The position numbers and the translations under genes were made by a program. From the NCBI GenBank assembly GCA_035559535.1, contig DATMBG010000058.1, forward strand, positions 124,001 through 188,000: DNA of 64,000 nucleotides, read 5' to 3'. Positions 42,192-50,161 of the stretch are shown here, one piece after another (the stretch's first letter is position 1; each line of letters starts with the position of its first letter). This DNA is from Candidatus Limnocylindrales bacterium. GTDB taxonomy: Bacteria; Moduliflexota; Moduliflexia; Moduliflexales; JAUQPW01. Below the pieces are notes generated by a model that worked only from the letters and a program-made list of their open reading frames with translations, searched no databases and was not told the origin of the DNA.

Positions 42192-44339
42192 ATGTCCGAA
42201 ATCCAAAATTCCATCCCAACCAAATCCGGTGTATTGGTTTTAGTGATGGGTTTATGGGTTCTACCTATCCCCTTAGCCTATGCCGGCGGACCCATGATTT
42301 TTAACACTGCCGGTGTACCCTATAGGTGGAACACGCAGAATTCGATTCCCTACCGAACGGATTTAGGGAATTTGGGCTCTTTAAGTAATGCCACCGCAAC
42401 AAATCTGGTTGATATGGTTTTTCAAAGGTGGGCGGCGGTCTCTACAGCTACTTTATCTTTTACTCGGGTCGGTAACATCTTTCATCCTTCTACCCAACAA
42501 CCCACCGATGTTAACAGATCGAATTTCCCTATTTTTTTATCTTCAAACAGTCCCCTGGGGGAGAATATTGTGGTTTTTGATGCAGATGGAAAAATTTTTG
42601 ACACGCTCTTTGGGGTTAACTCGGGTATATTAGGATTTGCAGGACCCACCTGGCTTGAAGGAGATAATATTGTTGAGGGACAGGTTTTTCTCAACGGGGC
42701 CTATCTGGACGGAAATTCATCCAACGGAGAAGTGTCTCAGGTGGAGTTTGAGGCGGTTATTTTCCATGAGTTAGGGCACTTCAACAATCTGGACCATGCC
42801 CAAATCAATGGATTCAAGTACAAGGCAGGCTTGGCGCCGGCCCCTTCGGTTGAGACTATGTTCCCTGTTCTTTTAACCGTTGAGCAGAGATTTCCTGCTA
42901 AAGATGATGAAGTCGCCTTATCGTCACTTTACCCGACCTCCTCCTTTACTTCAACCACAGGAACTATTACCGGGACCATTTTTAATCTGACTCCCGGGGG
43001 AAAGATGGCGTTTACCGGAGCGAACGTTATCGCCAGAAACGTTGCTGATCCCTGGAATGATGCAGTTTCCCAAGTTTCTGGAGCCACAAAAATTCCTGCC
43101 GGGGTTTATACCCTGAGCGGACTAACACCGGGAGCCAGCTATACTGTTGAAATTCAACCGATTGATCCATCTTTTACCCAGGGTTCCAGTGTAGGTCCTT
43201 TAGATCCTCCGGTTCCGTTACCGGGTCCTTCAGAATTTTATAATGGCTCCAACGAATCCAGCACCGACCCTCCGGATAATCCCAAGGATTATACAACCAT
43301 ACAGGTTTCAGCCGGAGTTGTTGTAAGTGGAGTGGATATTTTGATTAATACGGGAATCCCACAACCCGGTCTTACCCCTACGCCGGTTCCCACGGCGACT
43401 TCAAAACCACCCTCTGGAGCAACACCGACCCCAACGGTAACGCCAACTCCGGTGGGCACGTCGGAACCTCCTATACCGGAACCCACTCCAACCCCGGTCC
43501 CAACTCCCATAACTCCTCCTGCAAATCCAACCTCAACTCCCATAGCCTGGGGAAGTCCTGGGGATATTCCCTTACCGGGGGATTACGACGGAGATCATAA
43601 AGCAGATGTAGCCGTGTGGCAACCCATTACGGGCATTTGGTACCTTCTTATGAGTGGAAATAACAGTCCTTTTACTCAGTTCTGGGGTTTAAGAGGTGAT
43701 AAGCCTGTACCGGGGGATTATGATGGAGATAAGCGGACAGATCTGGCAGTTTGGCGGCCTTCCACAGGAACCTGGTATATCCAGAACTTCCAGGGTGGGG
43801 TTCGGATGGAGGTGTTGGGAAGATCTTCCGATATTCCGGTTCCTGGAGATTACGATGGAGATGGAATAGACGATATAGTTCTTTTCAGACCTTCCTTGGG
43901 GGGATGGGGTATAAAACCTTCCGGTGGAGGGGGTCTCCTCCAGGTACAGTGGGGGTTACCTGGAGATATTCCGGTTCCGGCAGACTATGATGGGGATGGA
44001 AAGATCGATATTGCCGTCTGGCGGCCCAGTAATGGAACCTGGTATATTCTCCTCTCCAGAGGAGGTTCCGAAATCATTGCCTGGGGTCTAAAGGGAGATA
44101 TACCGGTTCCGGCAGATTATGATGGGGATGGGATGACAGATCTAGGGGTCTGGCGACCCGGTGATGGAAGCTGGTACCTTCTCTTCTCAAAGGGGGGCTA
44201 TCGTATAACCCCCTGGGGACAGAACCAGGATATTCCGGTTCCGGCAGACTATGATGGGGATGGAAAAGCAGACCTGGCTTATTGGCGGCCTTCCACGGGA
44301 AGCTGGTTTATTCTCCCATCTTCCACAGGAGGTCCTTAA
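42192..44339 (+). CDS. Secreted matrixin-like zinc metalloprotease with six VCBS/FG-GAP-like repeats
   Basis: 715 aa. A signal peptide (VLVLVMGLWVLPIPLAYA) is followed by a protease domain with the zinc motif HELGHFNNLDHAQ at about residue 192 and the downstream Met in SVETMFPVL, as in metzincins. Residues about 255-390 form a carboxypeptidase-regulatory-like beta domain (TGTITGTIFNLTPGG). A Pro/Thr linker (about 395-450) is rich in TPTP. From 455 to the end there are six 44-residue units with the calcium-binding-like core DYDGDGK.D.AVWRP.. and W.. turns, likely a beta-propeller. It probably acts outside the cell. Confidence 0.9.
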   Translation: MSEIQNSIPTKSGVLVLVMGLWVLPIPLAYAGGPMIFNTAGVPYRWNTQNSIPYRTDLGNLGSLSNATATNLVDMVFQRWAAVSTATLSFTRVGNIFHPSTQQPTDVNRSNFPIFLSSNSPLGENIVVFDADGKIFDTLFGVNSGILGFAGPTWLEGDNIVEGQVFLNGAYLDGNSSNGEVSQVEFEAVIFHELGHFNNLDHAQINGFKYKAGLAPAPSVETMFPVLLTVEQRFPAKDDEVALSSLYPTSSFTSTTGTITGTIFNLTPGGKMAFTGANVIARNVADPWNDAVSQVSGATKIPAGVYTLSGLTPGASYTVEIQPIDPSFTQGSSVGPLDPPVPLPGPSEFYNGSNESSTDPPDNPKDYTTIQVSAGVVVSGVDILINTGIPQPGLTPTPVPTATSKPPSGATPTPTVTPTPVGTSEPPIPEPTPTPVPTPITPPANPTSTPIAWGSPGDIPLPGDYDGDHKADVAVWQPITGIWYLLMSGNNSPFTQFWGLRGDKPVPGDYDGDKRTDLAVWRPSTGTWYIQNFQGGVRMEVLGRSSDIPVPGDYDGDGIDDIVLFRPSLGGWGIKPSGGGGLLQVQWGLPGDIPVPADYDGDGKIDIAVWRPSNGTWYILLSRGGSEIIAWGLKGDIPVPADYDGDGMTDLGVWRPGDGSWYLLFSKGGYRITPWGQNQDIPVPADYDGDGKADLAYWRPSTGSWFILPSSTGGP

Positions 44340-44426
44340 GATAAGGGCTATTTCTGGATAGAAATACCACCTAACTAAACGGCAGGAGCAGCCCCTGAAA
44401 GGCCTCCTTTTCAAATAGAAAAGATT

Positions 44427-45284
44427 TTACTTCCTTTGAAGTTTCTCGGCCAGGGTGACCAAAATAAACGATATTACCAGTACCAGGGTACTAATAGCGT
44501 TTACCACGGGCGAAACCCCTAATTTGACCATGGAATAAATTTGAACCGGCAATGGGGTTGCGCCAACTCCCGCCGTAAAAAAAGAGATTACAAAGTCGTC
44601 GAAGGATAAAGTAAAGGCCAAAAGGGCCGCAGCCACAAGACCCGGCGAAAGTAAAGGAAGGGTAACCTTAAAAAAGGTCGTTACTTCATCGGCCCCTAAA
44701 TCCATGGCGGCCTCTTCCAAAGTTCGATCTAAACCTTGAAGACGCGCTCGAACAACCACCATGACAAAGGAGATGTTGAATGCTACATGGGCGATGATGA
44801 TGGAGGCCATCCCTAATTGAAATTTGATCAAAACAAAAAACAGGGTCAGGGAAATGCCCATAACAATATCCGGAATAATAATTGGGAGATAGAGCACACC
44901 CTCCAGAATTCTCTTTCCTTTAAAGGAATACCGGTACATCGCCCAGGCCGTAAGGGTTCCGATTACAAGGGAAATGGCCGTAGAAACCAGCGCCACAATA
45001 AGGCTCACCTTAAGAGCCTCTAGAATCTTTGTGTCCTCAAAGAGCTTGATATACCAGTCTAGCGTAAATCCTTTCCAGACCACATTGAACCTGGAGTTAT
45101 TAAAAGAAAAAACTATGAGAATCAGAATGGGGGTATAGAGAAAAAGGTATCCCAACCCGGTAACCCAATCCAGCCAGGAGCTATTGGAATGTGGAGACGC
45201 GGGAGCCCGGAGACGCGGGAGCCCGGAGACGCGGGGACGCGGGGCGGTGGGGAGGTGGAGATACTGGGAAGGCGGATTATTCAT
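44427..45284 (-). CDS. potC: Spermidine/putrescine-type ABC permease PotC
   Basis: 285 aa with six membrane helices. The PotC body begins WLDWVTGLGYLFLYTPILIL and includes VFSFNNSRFNVVWKGFTLDW, LPIIIPDIVMGISL, the EAA loop EEAAMDLGADEVTTFFKVTL and FTLSFDDFVISFFTAG. The first ~34 residues (Pro/Arg-rich, PTAPRPRVSGLPRLRAP) are encoded by a GC-rich tandem repeat and have no family counterpart. The ATG overlaps the potB stop, arguing that they are translated. It works with PotA and PotB; no PotD binding protein is present. Confidence 0.92.
   Translation of the reverse strand: MNNPPSQYLHLPTAPRPRVSGLPRLRAPASPHSNSSWLDWVTGLGYLFLYTPILILIVFSFNNSRFNVVWKGFTLDWYIKLFEDTKILEALKVSLIVALVSTAISLVIGTLTAWAMYRYSFKGKRILEGVLYLPIIIPDIVMGISLTLFFVLIKFQLGMASIIIAHVAFNISFVMVVVRARLQGLDRTLEEAAMDLGADEVTTFFKVTLPLLSPGLVAAALLAFTLSFDDFVISFFTAGVGATPLPVQIYSMVKLGVSPVVNAISTLVLVISFILVTLAEKLQRK
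45191..45264. repeat. GGAGACGCGGGAGCCC tandem repeat inside the potC 5' end
   Basis: The 16-bp unit GGAGACGCGGGAGCCC occurs twice in full and once in degenerate form, followed by GACGCGGGGCGGTGGGG. It is related to the repeats at 8201-8290 and 46178-46239. It is in frame with potC and codes for its N-terminal extension. Confidence 0.8.
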
Positions 45285-46152
45285 ATTCCTTTGTCACTCT
45301 TAAGTAGATAAACACGGAAATAAGGACCAGAATCATCAGAACCAGGGAGATTGCCGAGCCGAAAGGCCAATCCCGTGCGGGACCGAATTGATTCTGGATA
45401 AGACTTCCCATCATCATGGTTTTGGCTCCACCTAATAAGTCGGGGGTCACAAAGGCTGCTACAGAAGGTATAAAAACCAGAATAGACCCGGCGATAACTC
45501 CCGGAAGGGTCAACGGAAGGGTTACCTTTAAAAATCGCCAAAACGGAGTCGCCCCCAGGTCTTCCGCAGCTTCCAAAAGGGTTTTATCCAGTTTTTCAAT
45601 AGAAGCATACAGCGGAAGGACCATAAAGGGGAGAAAGCCATAGACCATCCCCACTAAAACAGCTCCTTCAGTATAGAGCAATTTTAAAGGTTCCCGGACG
45701 ATATGAAACTTCAGCAGCAACTGATTGATGAGACCAGTATCTCGAAGCAGTAGCATCCAGGCATAGGTCCGAATCAGGAAACTGGTCCAGAAAGGTAAAA
45801 TGATGAGAACCAAAAGGGTATTTTTCCATTTCTTACCGGCAAAGGCGATTCGATAGGCGATAGGGTAACCGGTTACCAAACATATCCCAGTTGTCATCAG
45901 AGCCAGTTTGAAGGATCTGATCAGGATGGTCAGATAAAGGGGATCCAGAAACCTGCGATAATTCTCCAGGGTAAACTGGTATAGAATTCCTCCATAGGGA
46001 CCTTTTTGGAGGAAACTGTAAAGAAAGATAATAAGCAGGGGAACCAGAAAAAAAACACCCAGCCAAAACAAGGAAGGACCCAGTAAGCTCAACAGGCTCA
46101 AGGAAGGATGATGGTTGAAAAAGACGAGGAGTTGGTGTCTGAATCTTTTCAT
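45277..46152 (-). CDS. potB: Spermidine/putrescine-type ABC permease PotB
   Basis: 291 aa from ATG 46152; a TTG at 46167 is an alternative. Six membrane helices, starting LLGPSLFWLGVFFLVPLLII. The EAA loop is LLEAAEDLGATPFWRFLKVTL; IPSVAAFVTPDLLGGAKTMM is typical of PotB. It lies between potA and potC, overlapping potC by 8 bp. The 90 bp separating it from potA carry a degenerate GGAGAC/ACGCGGG repeat. Confidence 0.94.
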   Translation of the reverse strand: MKRFRHQLLVFFNHHPSLSLLSLLGPSLFWLGVFFLVPLLIIFLYSFLQKGPYGGILYQFTLENYRRFLDPLYLTILIRSFKLALMTTGICLVTGYPIAYRIAFAGKKWKNTLLVLIILPFWTSFLIRTYAWMLLLRDTGLINQLLLKFHIVREPLKLLYTEGAVLVGMVYGFLPFMVLPLYASIEKLDKTLLEAAEDLGATPFWRFLKVTLPLTLPGVIAGSILVFIPSVAAFVTPDLLGGAKTMMMGSLIQNQFGPARDWPFGSAISLVLMILVLISVFIYLRVTKEYE

Positions 46153-46177
46153 TTCATTAAAATACAATATCTTGCGG

Positions 46178-46239
46178 TGTGGAGACCTGATATCCAGGAC
46201 GCGGGATCAAAAGAGCCCTCTCTGTATCCCCGTATCCTC
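46178..46239. repeat. Degenerate GGAGAC..GACGCGGG repeat between potA and potB
   Basis: GTGTGGAGACCTGATATCC and AGGACGCGGGATC are followed by TCTGTATCCCCGTATCCTC, a weakly complementary half. It is similar in order to the element at 8201-8290. Confidence 0.5.
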
Positions 46240-46242
46240 TAC

Positions 46243-47334
46243 TTAGTCTTTCAAAATGATACTATCTTCCGGTTTCCACGAGATCCAGACCTTATCCCCT
46301 ACTGTCCAGGGCCCGCTTTGACTTTCTCGATCTCCTTTTTGCAACAACACCGTAACTTTTTGAGTATAAGAAAGCGATACAATGAAATGGGTAGCATTTC
46401 CTGTATAAATCTTTCGTTCGATAAAACCGGGGAATTGGTTTTCACCATTTTTAGAAGACATTTCCGACCTCAGCCACATTCTTTCCGGTCGGACCGAAAA
46501 ATGAACTTTCTCCCCGATTTTCAACTGATCCTCTTTGGGTAGCTTCACAATAAGTCCATCTTCTGTTTCCACTTCCAGTCTTTGCCCGGTATTACCAGTG
46601 ATTTTCCCTTTGAAGAAATTTGATATTCCGATAAAATCGGCCACAAATCGGGTTTTAGGATATTCATAGATCTCTTCAGGAGATCCCAGTTGCTCAAGTC
46701 GTCCTTGATTCAGGACGGCGATCCGATCCGACATGGTTAGGGCTTCTTCTTGATCATGGGTCACATAAATAAAAGTAATTCCAACCTGGTGTTGAAGGTT
46801 TTTTAACTCTAGCTGCATTTCTTTTCTCAATTTGAGATCCAAGGCCCCTAGAGGTTCATCGAGGAGTAACACCTGTGGCTTAAGCACAATGGCACGTGCC
46901 AGTGCCACTCGCTGCTGTTGCCCACCACTTAATTGTTTCGGATACCTATGATCAAGACCTGTTAATTGCACCAGCTCCAAGGCTTCTGCCACCCGTTGAC
47001 GGATTTCTGTACGGGGTAATTTTTTGCGTTCCAGACCGAAGGCGATATTCTCGGCTACGGTCAGATGAGGAAATAAAGCATAATTCTGAAATACGGTATT
47101 GACATTCCTTTCATACGGCCGCTTATGATTCACAATCTGGTTATTGATGAGGATCTCGCCTTCGGTAGGGATTTCAAAGCCGGCAATGAGGCGTAGGGTG
47201 GTGGTTTTACCGCATCCACTAGGTCCTAAAAGGGAAAAAAACTCACCTTTATGGACCTGTAAAGAGAGGTTATCCACAGCGGTTGTGCGGTCAAACCGCT
47301 TGGTGACATTCCTTAATTCGACATCTATAACCAT
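46243..47334 (-). CDS. potA: Spermidine/putrescine-type ABC ATPase PotA
   Basis: 363 aa. The ATPase domain (1-235) has Walker A LLGPSGCGKTTTLRL, the Q-loop, the signature LSGGQQQRVALARAIVLKP, Walker B VLLLDEPLGALD and the H-loop YVTHDQEEALTM. The C-terminal TOBE domain (about 270-355: VHFSVRPERMWLRS, FIERKIYTGNATHFIVSL) is the regulatory part of PotA/CUT1-type importers. It is the first gene of potABC. The substrate could be polyamines or a related cation; PotD is missing. Confidence 0.94.
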   Translation of the reverse strand: MVIDVELRNVTKRFDRTTAVDNLSLQVHKGEFFSLLGPSGCGKTTTLRLIAGFEIPTEGEILINNQIVNHKRPYERNVNTVFQNYALFPHLTVAENIAFGLERKKLPRTEIRQRVAEALELVQLTGLDHRYPKQLSGGQQQRVALARAIVLKPQVLLLDEPLGALDLKLRKEMQLELKNLQHQVGITFIYVTHDQEEALTMSDRIAVLNQGRLEQLGSPEEIYEYPKTRFVADFIGISNFFKGKITGNTGQRLEVETEDGLIVKLPKEDQLKIGEKVHFSVRPERMWLRSEMSSKNGENQFPGFIERKIYTGNATHFIVSLSYTQKVTVLLQKGDRESQSGPWTVGDKVWISWKPEDSIILKD

Positions 47335-47523
47335 CCTTTTTTATCTGGCTTGTTCCATTTAGGACCCATAAAACAGGTATCCTTTATAAAGTTGGAATTT
47401 ACTGGGTAAACCCATGAAGGTAAGCCGAATTTTACACATATAATTGGTTTTAAAACTTTACAAGTCAAGGATAAATTTTACCAGGATATTATTTTACCCA
47501 ATTCATAGATCTTCAAATATCAT

Positions 47524-47552
47524 TTGACGCAACCGGAGCTTTTTACTAATTT
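47524..47552 (+). promoter_or_regulatory. Promoter of the molybdenum hydroxylase operon
   Basis: TTGACG at 47524-47529, a 17-bp spacer and TAATTT at 47547-47552. The longest open frame of the first gene would start at this -35 box, so the promoter supports the downstream TTG start at 47611. Confidence 0.6.
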
Positions 47553-47610
47553 AATTAGAGTACAGGACTTGTTTACTAACCAAAACCTTAACGGAAAGGA
47601 GGATCTGTTC

Positions 47611-48489
47611 TTGCAAGCATTCGATTATGCTTCCGCGCGGACAGTGGACGAAGCAGTTTCTTTACTTGCTCAACACGGAGAGAGGGCGCGTATTCTCGCG
47701 GGTGGAACCGACATTATCGTTCAGGTTCGAGAAGGGCGTCGTTCCGTAGATCTTTTGCTTGATATTAAGAAGATACCAGAGGTTAATCAATTATCCTATG
47801 ATCCGATTAATGGTTTGCGCATTGGTGCGGCGGTTCCCTGCTATAAGATTTATGAGCAAGCAGAGATCGCCACGGCATATCCCGGGTTAATCGATGCCGT
47901 GTCGTTGATCGGGGGCATACAAATCCAGGGGAGGGCTACTTTAGGGGGAAATTTATGTAACGCCTCTCCGGCGGCGGATACAATTCCGGCACTTATTGTA
48001 CTCCAGGCCACCTGTCTTATTGCAGGGCCCCAGGGAACCCGAGAGGTTCCCGTCGAACGGTTTTGTACCGGCCCCGGAAGGACGATCCTTCAAAGGGGTG
48101 AATTTCTCCTTTCCTTTCATCTTCCTCCTCCACAGAAGCATTCCGGTGCCCGCTATCTCCGTTTCATTCCAAGAAATGAAATGGATATCGCCGTGGTCGG
48201 TGTAGGGGCATCGGCGGTATTGAATGAGGCTCATACCCGATTTGTTTCAGCCCGCATAGCTTTGGGAGCCGTTGCCCCCACGCCACTTTTGGCAGTTGAG
48301 GCGGGGGAGATTCTGGCCGGGAAAGAGATTTCAGAAGAAAACATCCAGCGGGCTGCTGAAGCAGCTCAAGCCATAGCCCGTCCCATCAGTGATATGCGAG
48401 GAACCGCAGCGTATAGACGACATCTGGTCGGTGTATTAACTCGTCGTGCACTCCAGGGAGCTATTCAACGAGCAAAGAAGGAGGCGTGA
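47611..48489 (+). CDS. Molybdenum hydroxylase FAD subunit (CoxM/XdhB-like)
   Basis: 292 aa from TTG 47611, chosen because AAAGGAGG lies 8 bp upstream and the family begins at (M)QAFDYASARTVDEAV. FAD-binding motifs: RILAGGTDIIVQVREG and the second loop GGIQIQGRATLGGNLCNASPA (split here: GRATLGGNL and NASPAAD). The C-terminal CO-dehydrogenase flavoprotein domain is seen in VSARIALGAVAPTPLLA and RHLVGVLTRRAL. It passes electrons from the Fe-S subunit to FAD and then an acceptor. It is first in the operon. Confidence 0.94.
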   Translation: MQAFDYASARTVDEAVSLLAQHGERARILAGGTDIIVQVREGRRSVDLLLDIKKIPEVNQLSYDPINGLRIGAAVPCYKIYEQAEIATAYPGLIDAVSLIGGIQIQGRATLGGNLCNASPAADTIPALIVLQATCLIAGPQGTREVPVERFCTGPGRTILQRGEFLLSFHLPPPQKHSGARYLRFIPRNEMDIAVVGVGASAVLNEAHTRFVSARIALGAVAPTPLLAVEAGEILAGKEISEENIQRAAEAAQAIARPISDMRGTAAYRRHLVGVLTRRALQGAIQRAKKEA

Positions 48490-48498
48490 AATAATTGT

Positions 48499-48548
48499 TC
48501 AGAAGTCAGAATCCCAGCTTAGAATTCAGGATGCCCTCTGACTTCTGA
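48499..48548. repeat. TCAGAAGTCAGA hairpin before the Fe-S subunit gene
   Basis: TCAGAAGTCAGA (48499-48510) and TCTGACTTCTGA (48537-48548) are perfect complements around a 26-nt loop. Related GTCAGAAG elements occur at 52468-52517 after the large subunit and, in decayed form, near 1253-1288. Confidence 0.7.
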
Positions 48549-48566
48549 GTCGTTACGATATCGGGA

Positions 48567-49052
48567 ATGTCTAAAAAAGTGCAAGTACAGGCGCGAATTA
48601 ATGGGGAAGAAGTAGAATTTCTCTGTGAACCTCGTCAGAGCCTGTTAGAAGTACTCCGAGATGAACTGGGTCTTACGGGAAGCAAAGAAGGCTGTAATAA
48701 CGGGAATTGTGGGGCCTGCAATGTCATCATGGATGGTGTGCTGGTGAATTCCTGCCTGGTCTTGGGAGTAGAAATCCAGGGAAAAGAAATCACCACCATC
48801 GAAGGGCTGGCCGGACCCGAGAAGTTGCACCCCCTACAGCAGAAATTTCTGGAATATGCGGCTCTACAATGTGGAATTTGTACGCCGGGCTTCATTGTTG
48901 CGTCCAAAGCGCTCCTGGATAAAAATCCACACCCTACCGAACAAGAAGTAAGGTATTGGTTAGCGGGGAATCTGTGTCGATGTACCGGTTACGATAAAAT
49001 TGTCCGGGCCGTTTTAGCTGCCGCTGAAGTCGACCATGAAGGAAGAAGATGA
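48567..49052 (+). CDS. Molybdenum hydroxylase 2Fe-2S subunit (CoxS/XdhC-like)
   Basis: 161 aa. The plant-type 2Fe-2S domain has C-x4-C-x2-C-x(n)-C in KEGCNNGNCGACNVIMDG and NSCLV. The second, helical 2Fe-2S domain has QCGICTPGF and GNLCRCTGYDKIV. Length and order match CoxS-type small subunits. It shuttles electrons from the molybdenum site to the FAD subunit. The large subunit gene follows only after about 1.1 kb containing a TIR pseudogene, which is unusual for this operon type. Confidence 0.96.
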   Translation: MSKKVQVQARINGEEVEFLCEPRQSLLEVLRDELGLTGSKEGCNNGNCGACNVIMDGVLVNSCLVLGVEIQGKEITTIEGLAGPEKLHPLQQKFLEYAALQCGICTPGFIVASKALLDKNPHPTEQEVRYWLAGNLCRCTGYDKIVRAVLAAAEVDHEGRR

Positions 49053-49485
49053 GGGGTTCTAAGGATCGTAGGTTTCCTATGCATCAAGTTAAGGATGAGA
49101 CCTGGGGCCTACATACCCTCTGACCTCCTTCCCAACATGGGAGTGGAGAATCGGTCGTCGCTAGACCCCTGGGTTCTCCCCTTCCCTTGAAGGAAAGGAG
49201 AGGGGGAGAGGGTTAGGTTTGAAAAAATACCCTTGAAAGAAGGGGGGTGTTCAGGCCGAAAATAAGGCTTTTCCCTTTCTTAGCTGGATGCGTGTACCGT
49301 ATAGCTTACCCGTTTCCGGTTGAAGAAACTATGCAGGGGAACATGAAAGACCCTTTCGCATTTCATCGATAAAGTAAGTAAGAATGAAGAAGCCTGTAAG
49401 TCCATTTGCCTCGGGAAATGGTGTGAAATTTAGGTCTGCTGAAAATTTTTATTACGTTATACCAGTCAAACCCAGAAGGCAGTTC
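49053..49485. other. Non-coding stretch between the small subunit gene and the TIR remnant
   Basis: No supported gene. A CCCCTTCCCTTGAAGGAAAG stem followed by GAGAGGGGGAGAGGG lies near 49178-49215 and looks like another degenerate intergenic repeat. The rest shows no coding signature. Confidence 0.45.
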
Positions 49486-49488
49486 TAA

Positions 49489-49887
49489 AGTACATCCGAG
49501 TCTAGGAGGTATAAGAGCATCCATTTGGATTTATCTGGGTAACATAAGAGGGATGATTTTATGGGAAGGGAAAAAGTCACGGAAGCCATCAAAAGATGCA
49601 AAGTGTTTATCCTTATGCTCTCAAAAGTGTCGATTAAATCCCCGCATGTGATTAATGGAGTAGCCCAGGCCATAGAATTCGGTAAACCTATTCTACCGGT
49701 TTATTTAGAACCCGTCGAGATCCCAGAACCCTTACAGACTTATCTGATAGGTACACAGCCTATCAAACTTTATCAAGGAAATGAGAAGGAGAATTTTCAG
49801 GCCATGCTAGAGGCCCTGGCTCGGTTAGGAGTAAACATGGGAGATCTGGAAAAACCCGAAGAGGGGACGGCCTTGCTGGTGGGTTAA
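49489..49887 (+). pseudogene. TIR-domain protein remnant
   Basis: The open part (ATG 49561 to 49887, 108 aa) reads as the C-terminal two thirds of a TIR domain: VTEAIKRCKVFILMLSKVSI, then AIEFGKPILPVYLEP and IGTQPIKLYQGNE. The same frame upstream continues the domain (RRYKSIHLDLSG, stop, HKRDDFMGREK), with in-frame stops at 49540-49542 and 49486-49488. The N-terminal FISY/FISH strand is not found. TIR domains cleave NAD or mediate assembly in defence and signalling proteins. Here the gene is decayed, and no effector partner is present. Confidence 0.72.
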
Positions 49888-50161
49888 CGTGGAAAACAGA
49901 GAAAAACCTTACCCTTAAAAGGAGTGACGGGAGCCGAAGGCCGGAGCGAAGCAAAGGGGACCAGATACCCTCTAGACTTGAAGGGATGGCTTCACAAAGC
50001 CCCCGGAGGTATCGGAGGGTTCAGAACGACAACCTGATGGATCAAGGTTAACTTTTAGGGACCAGATTGTATGATCGTAATTACCTGTAGGAAAACCCAA
50101 AACCTTTGGTAAGACTGAATCCTGGTAAAAGGTTATTCTGTTAAAGAGGAGGAAACAGGTC

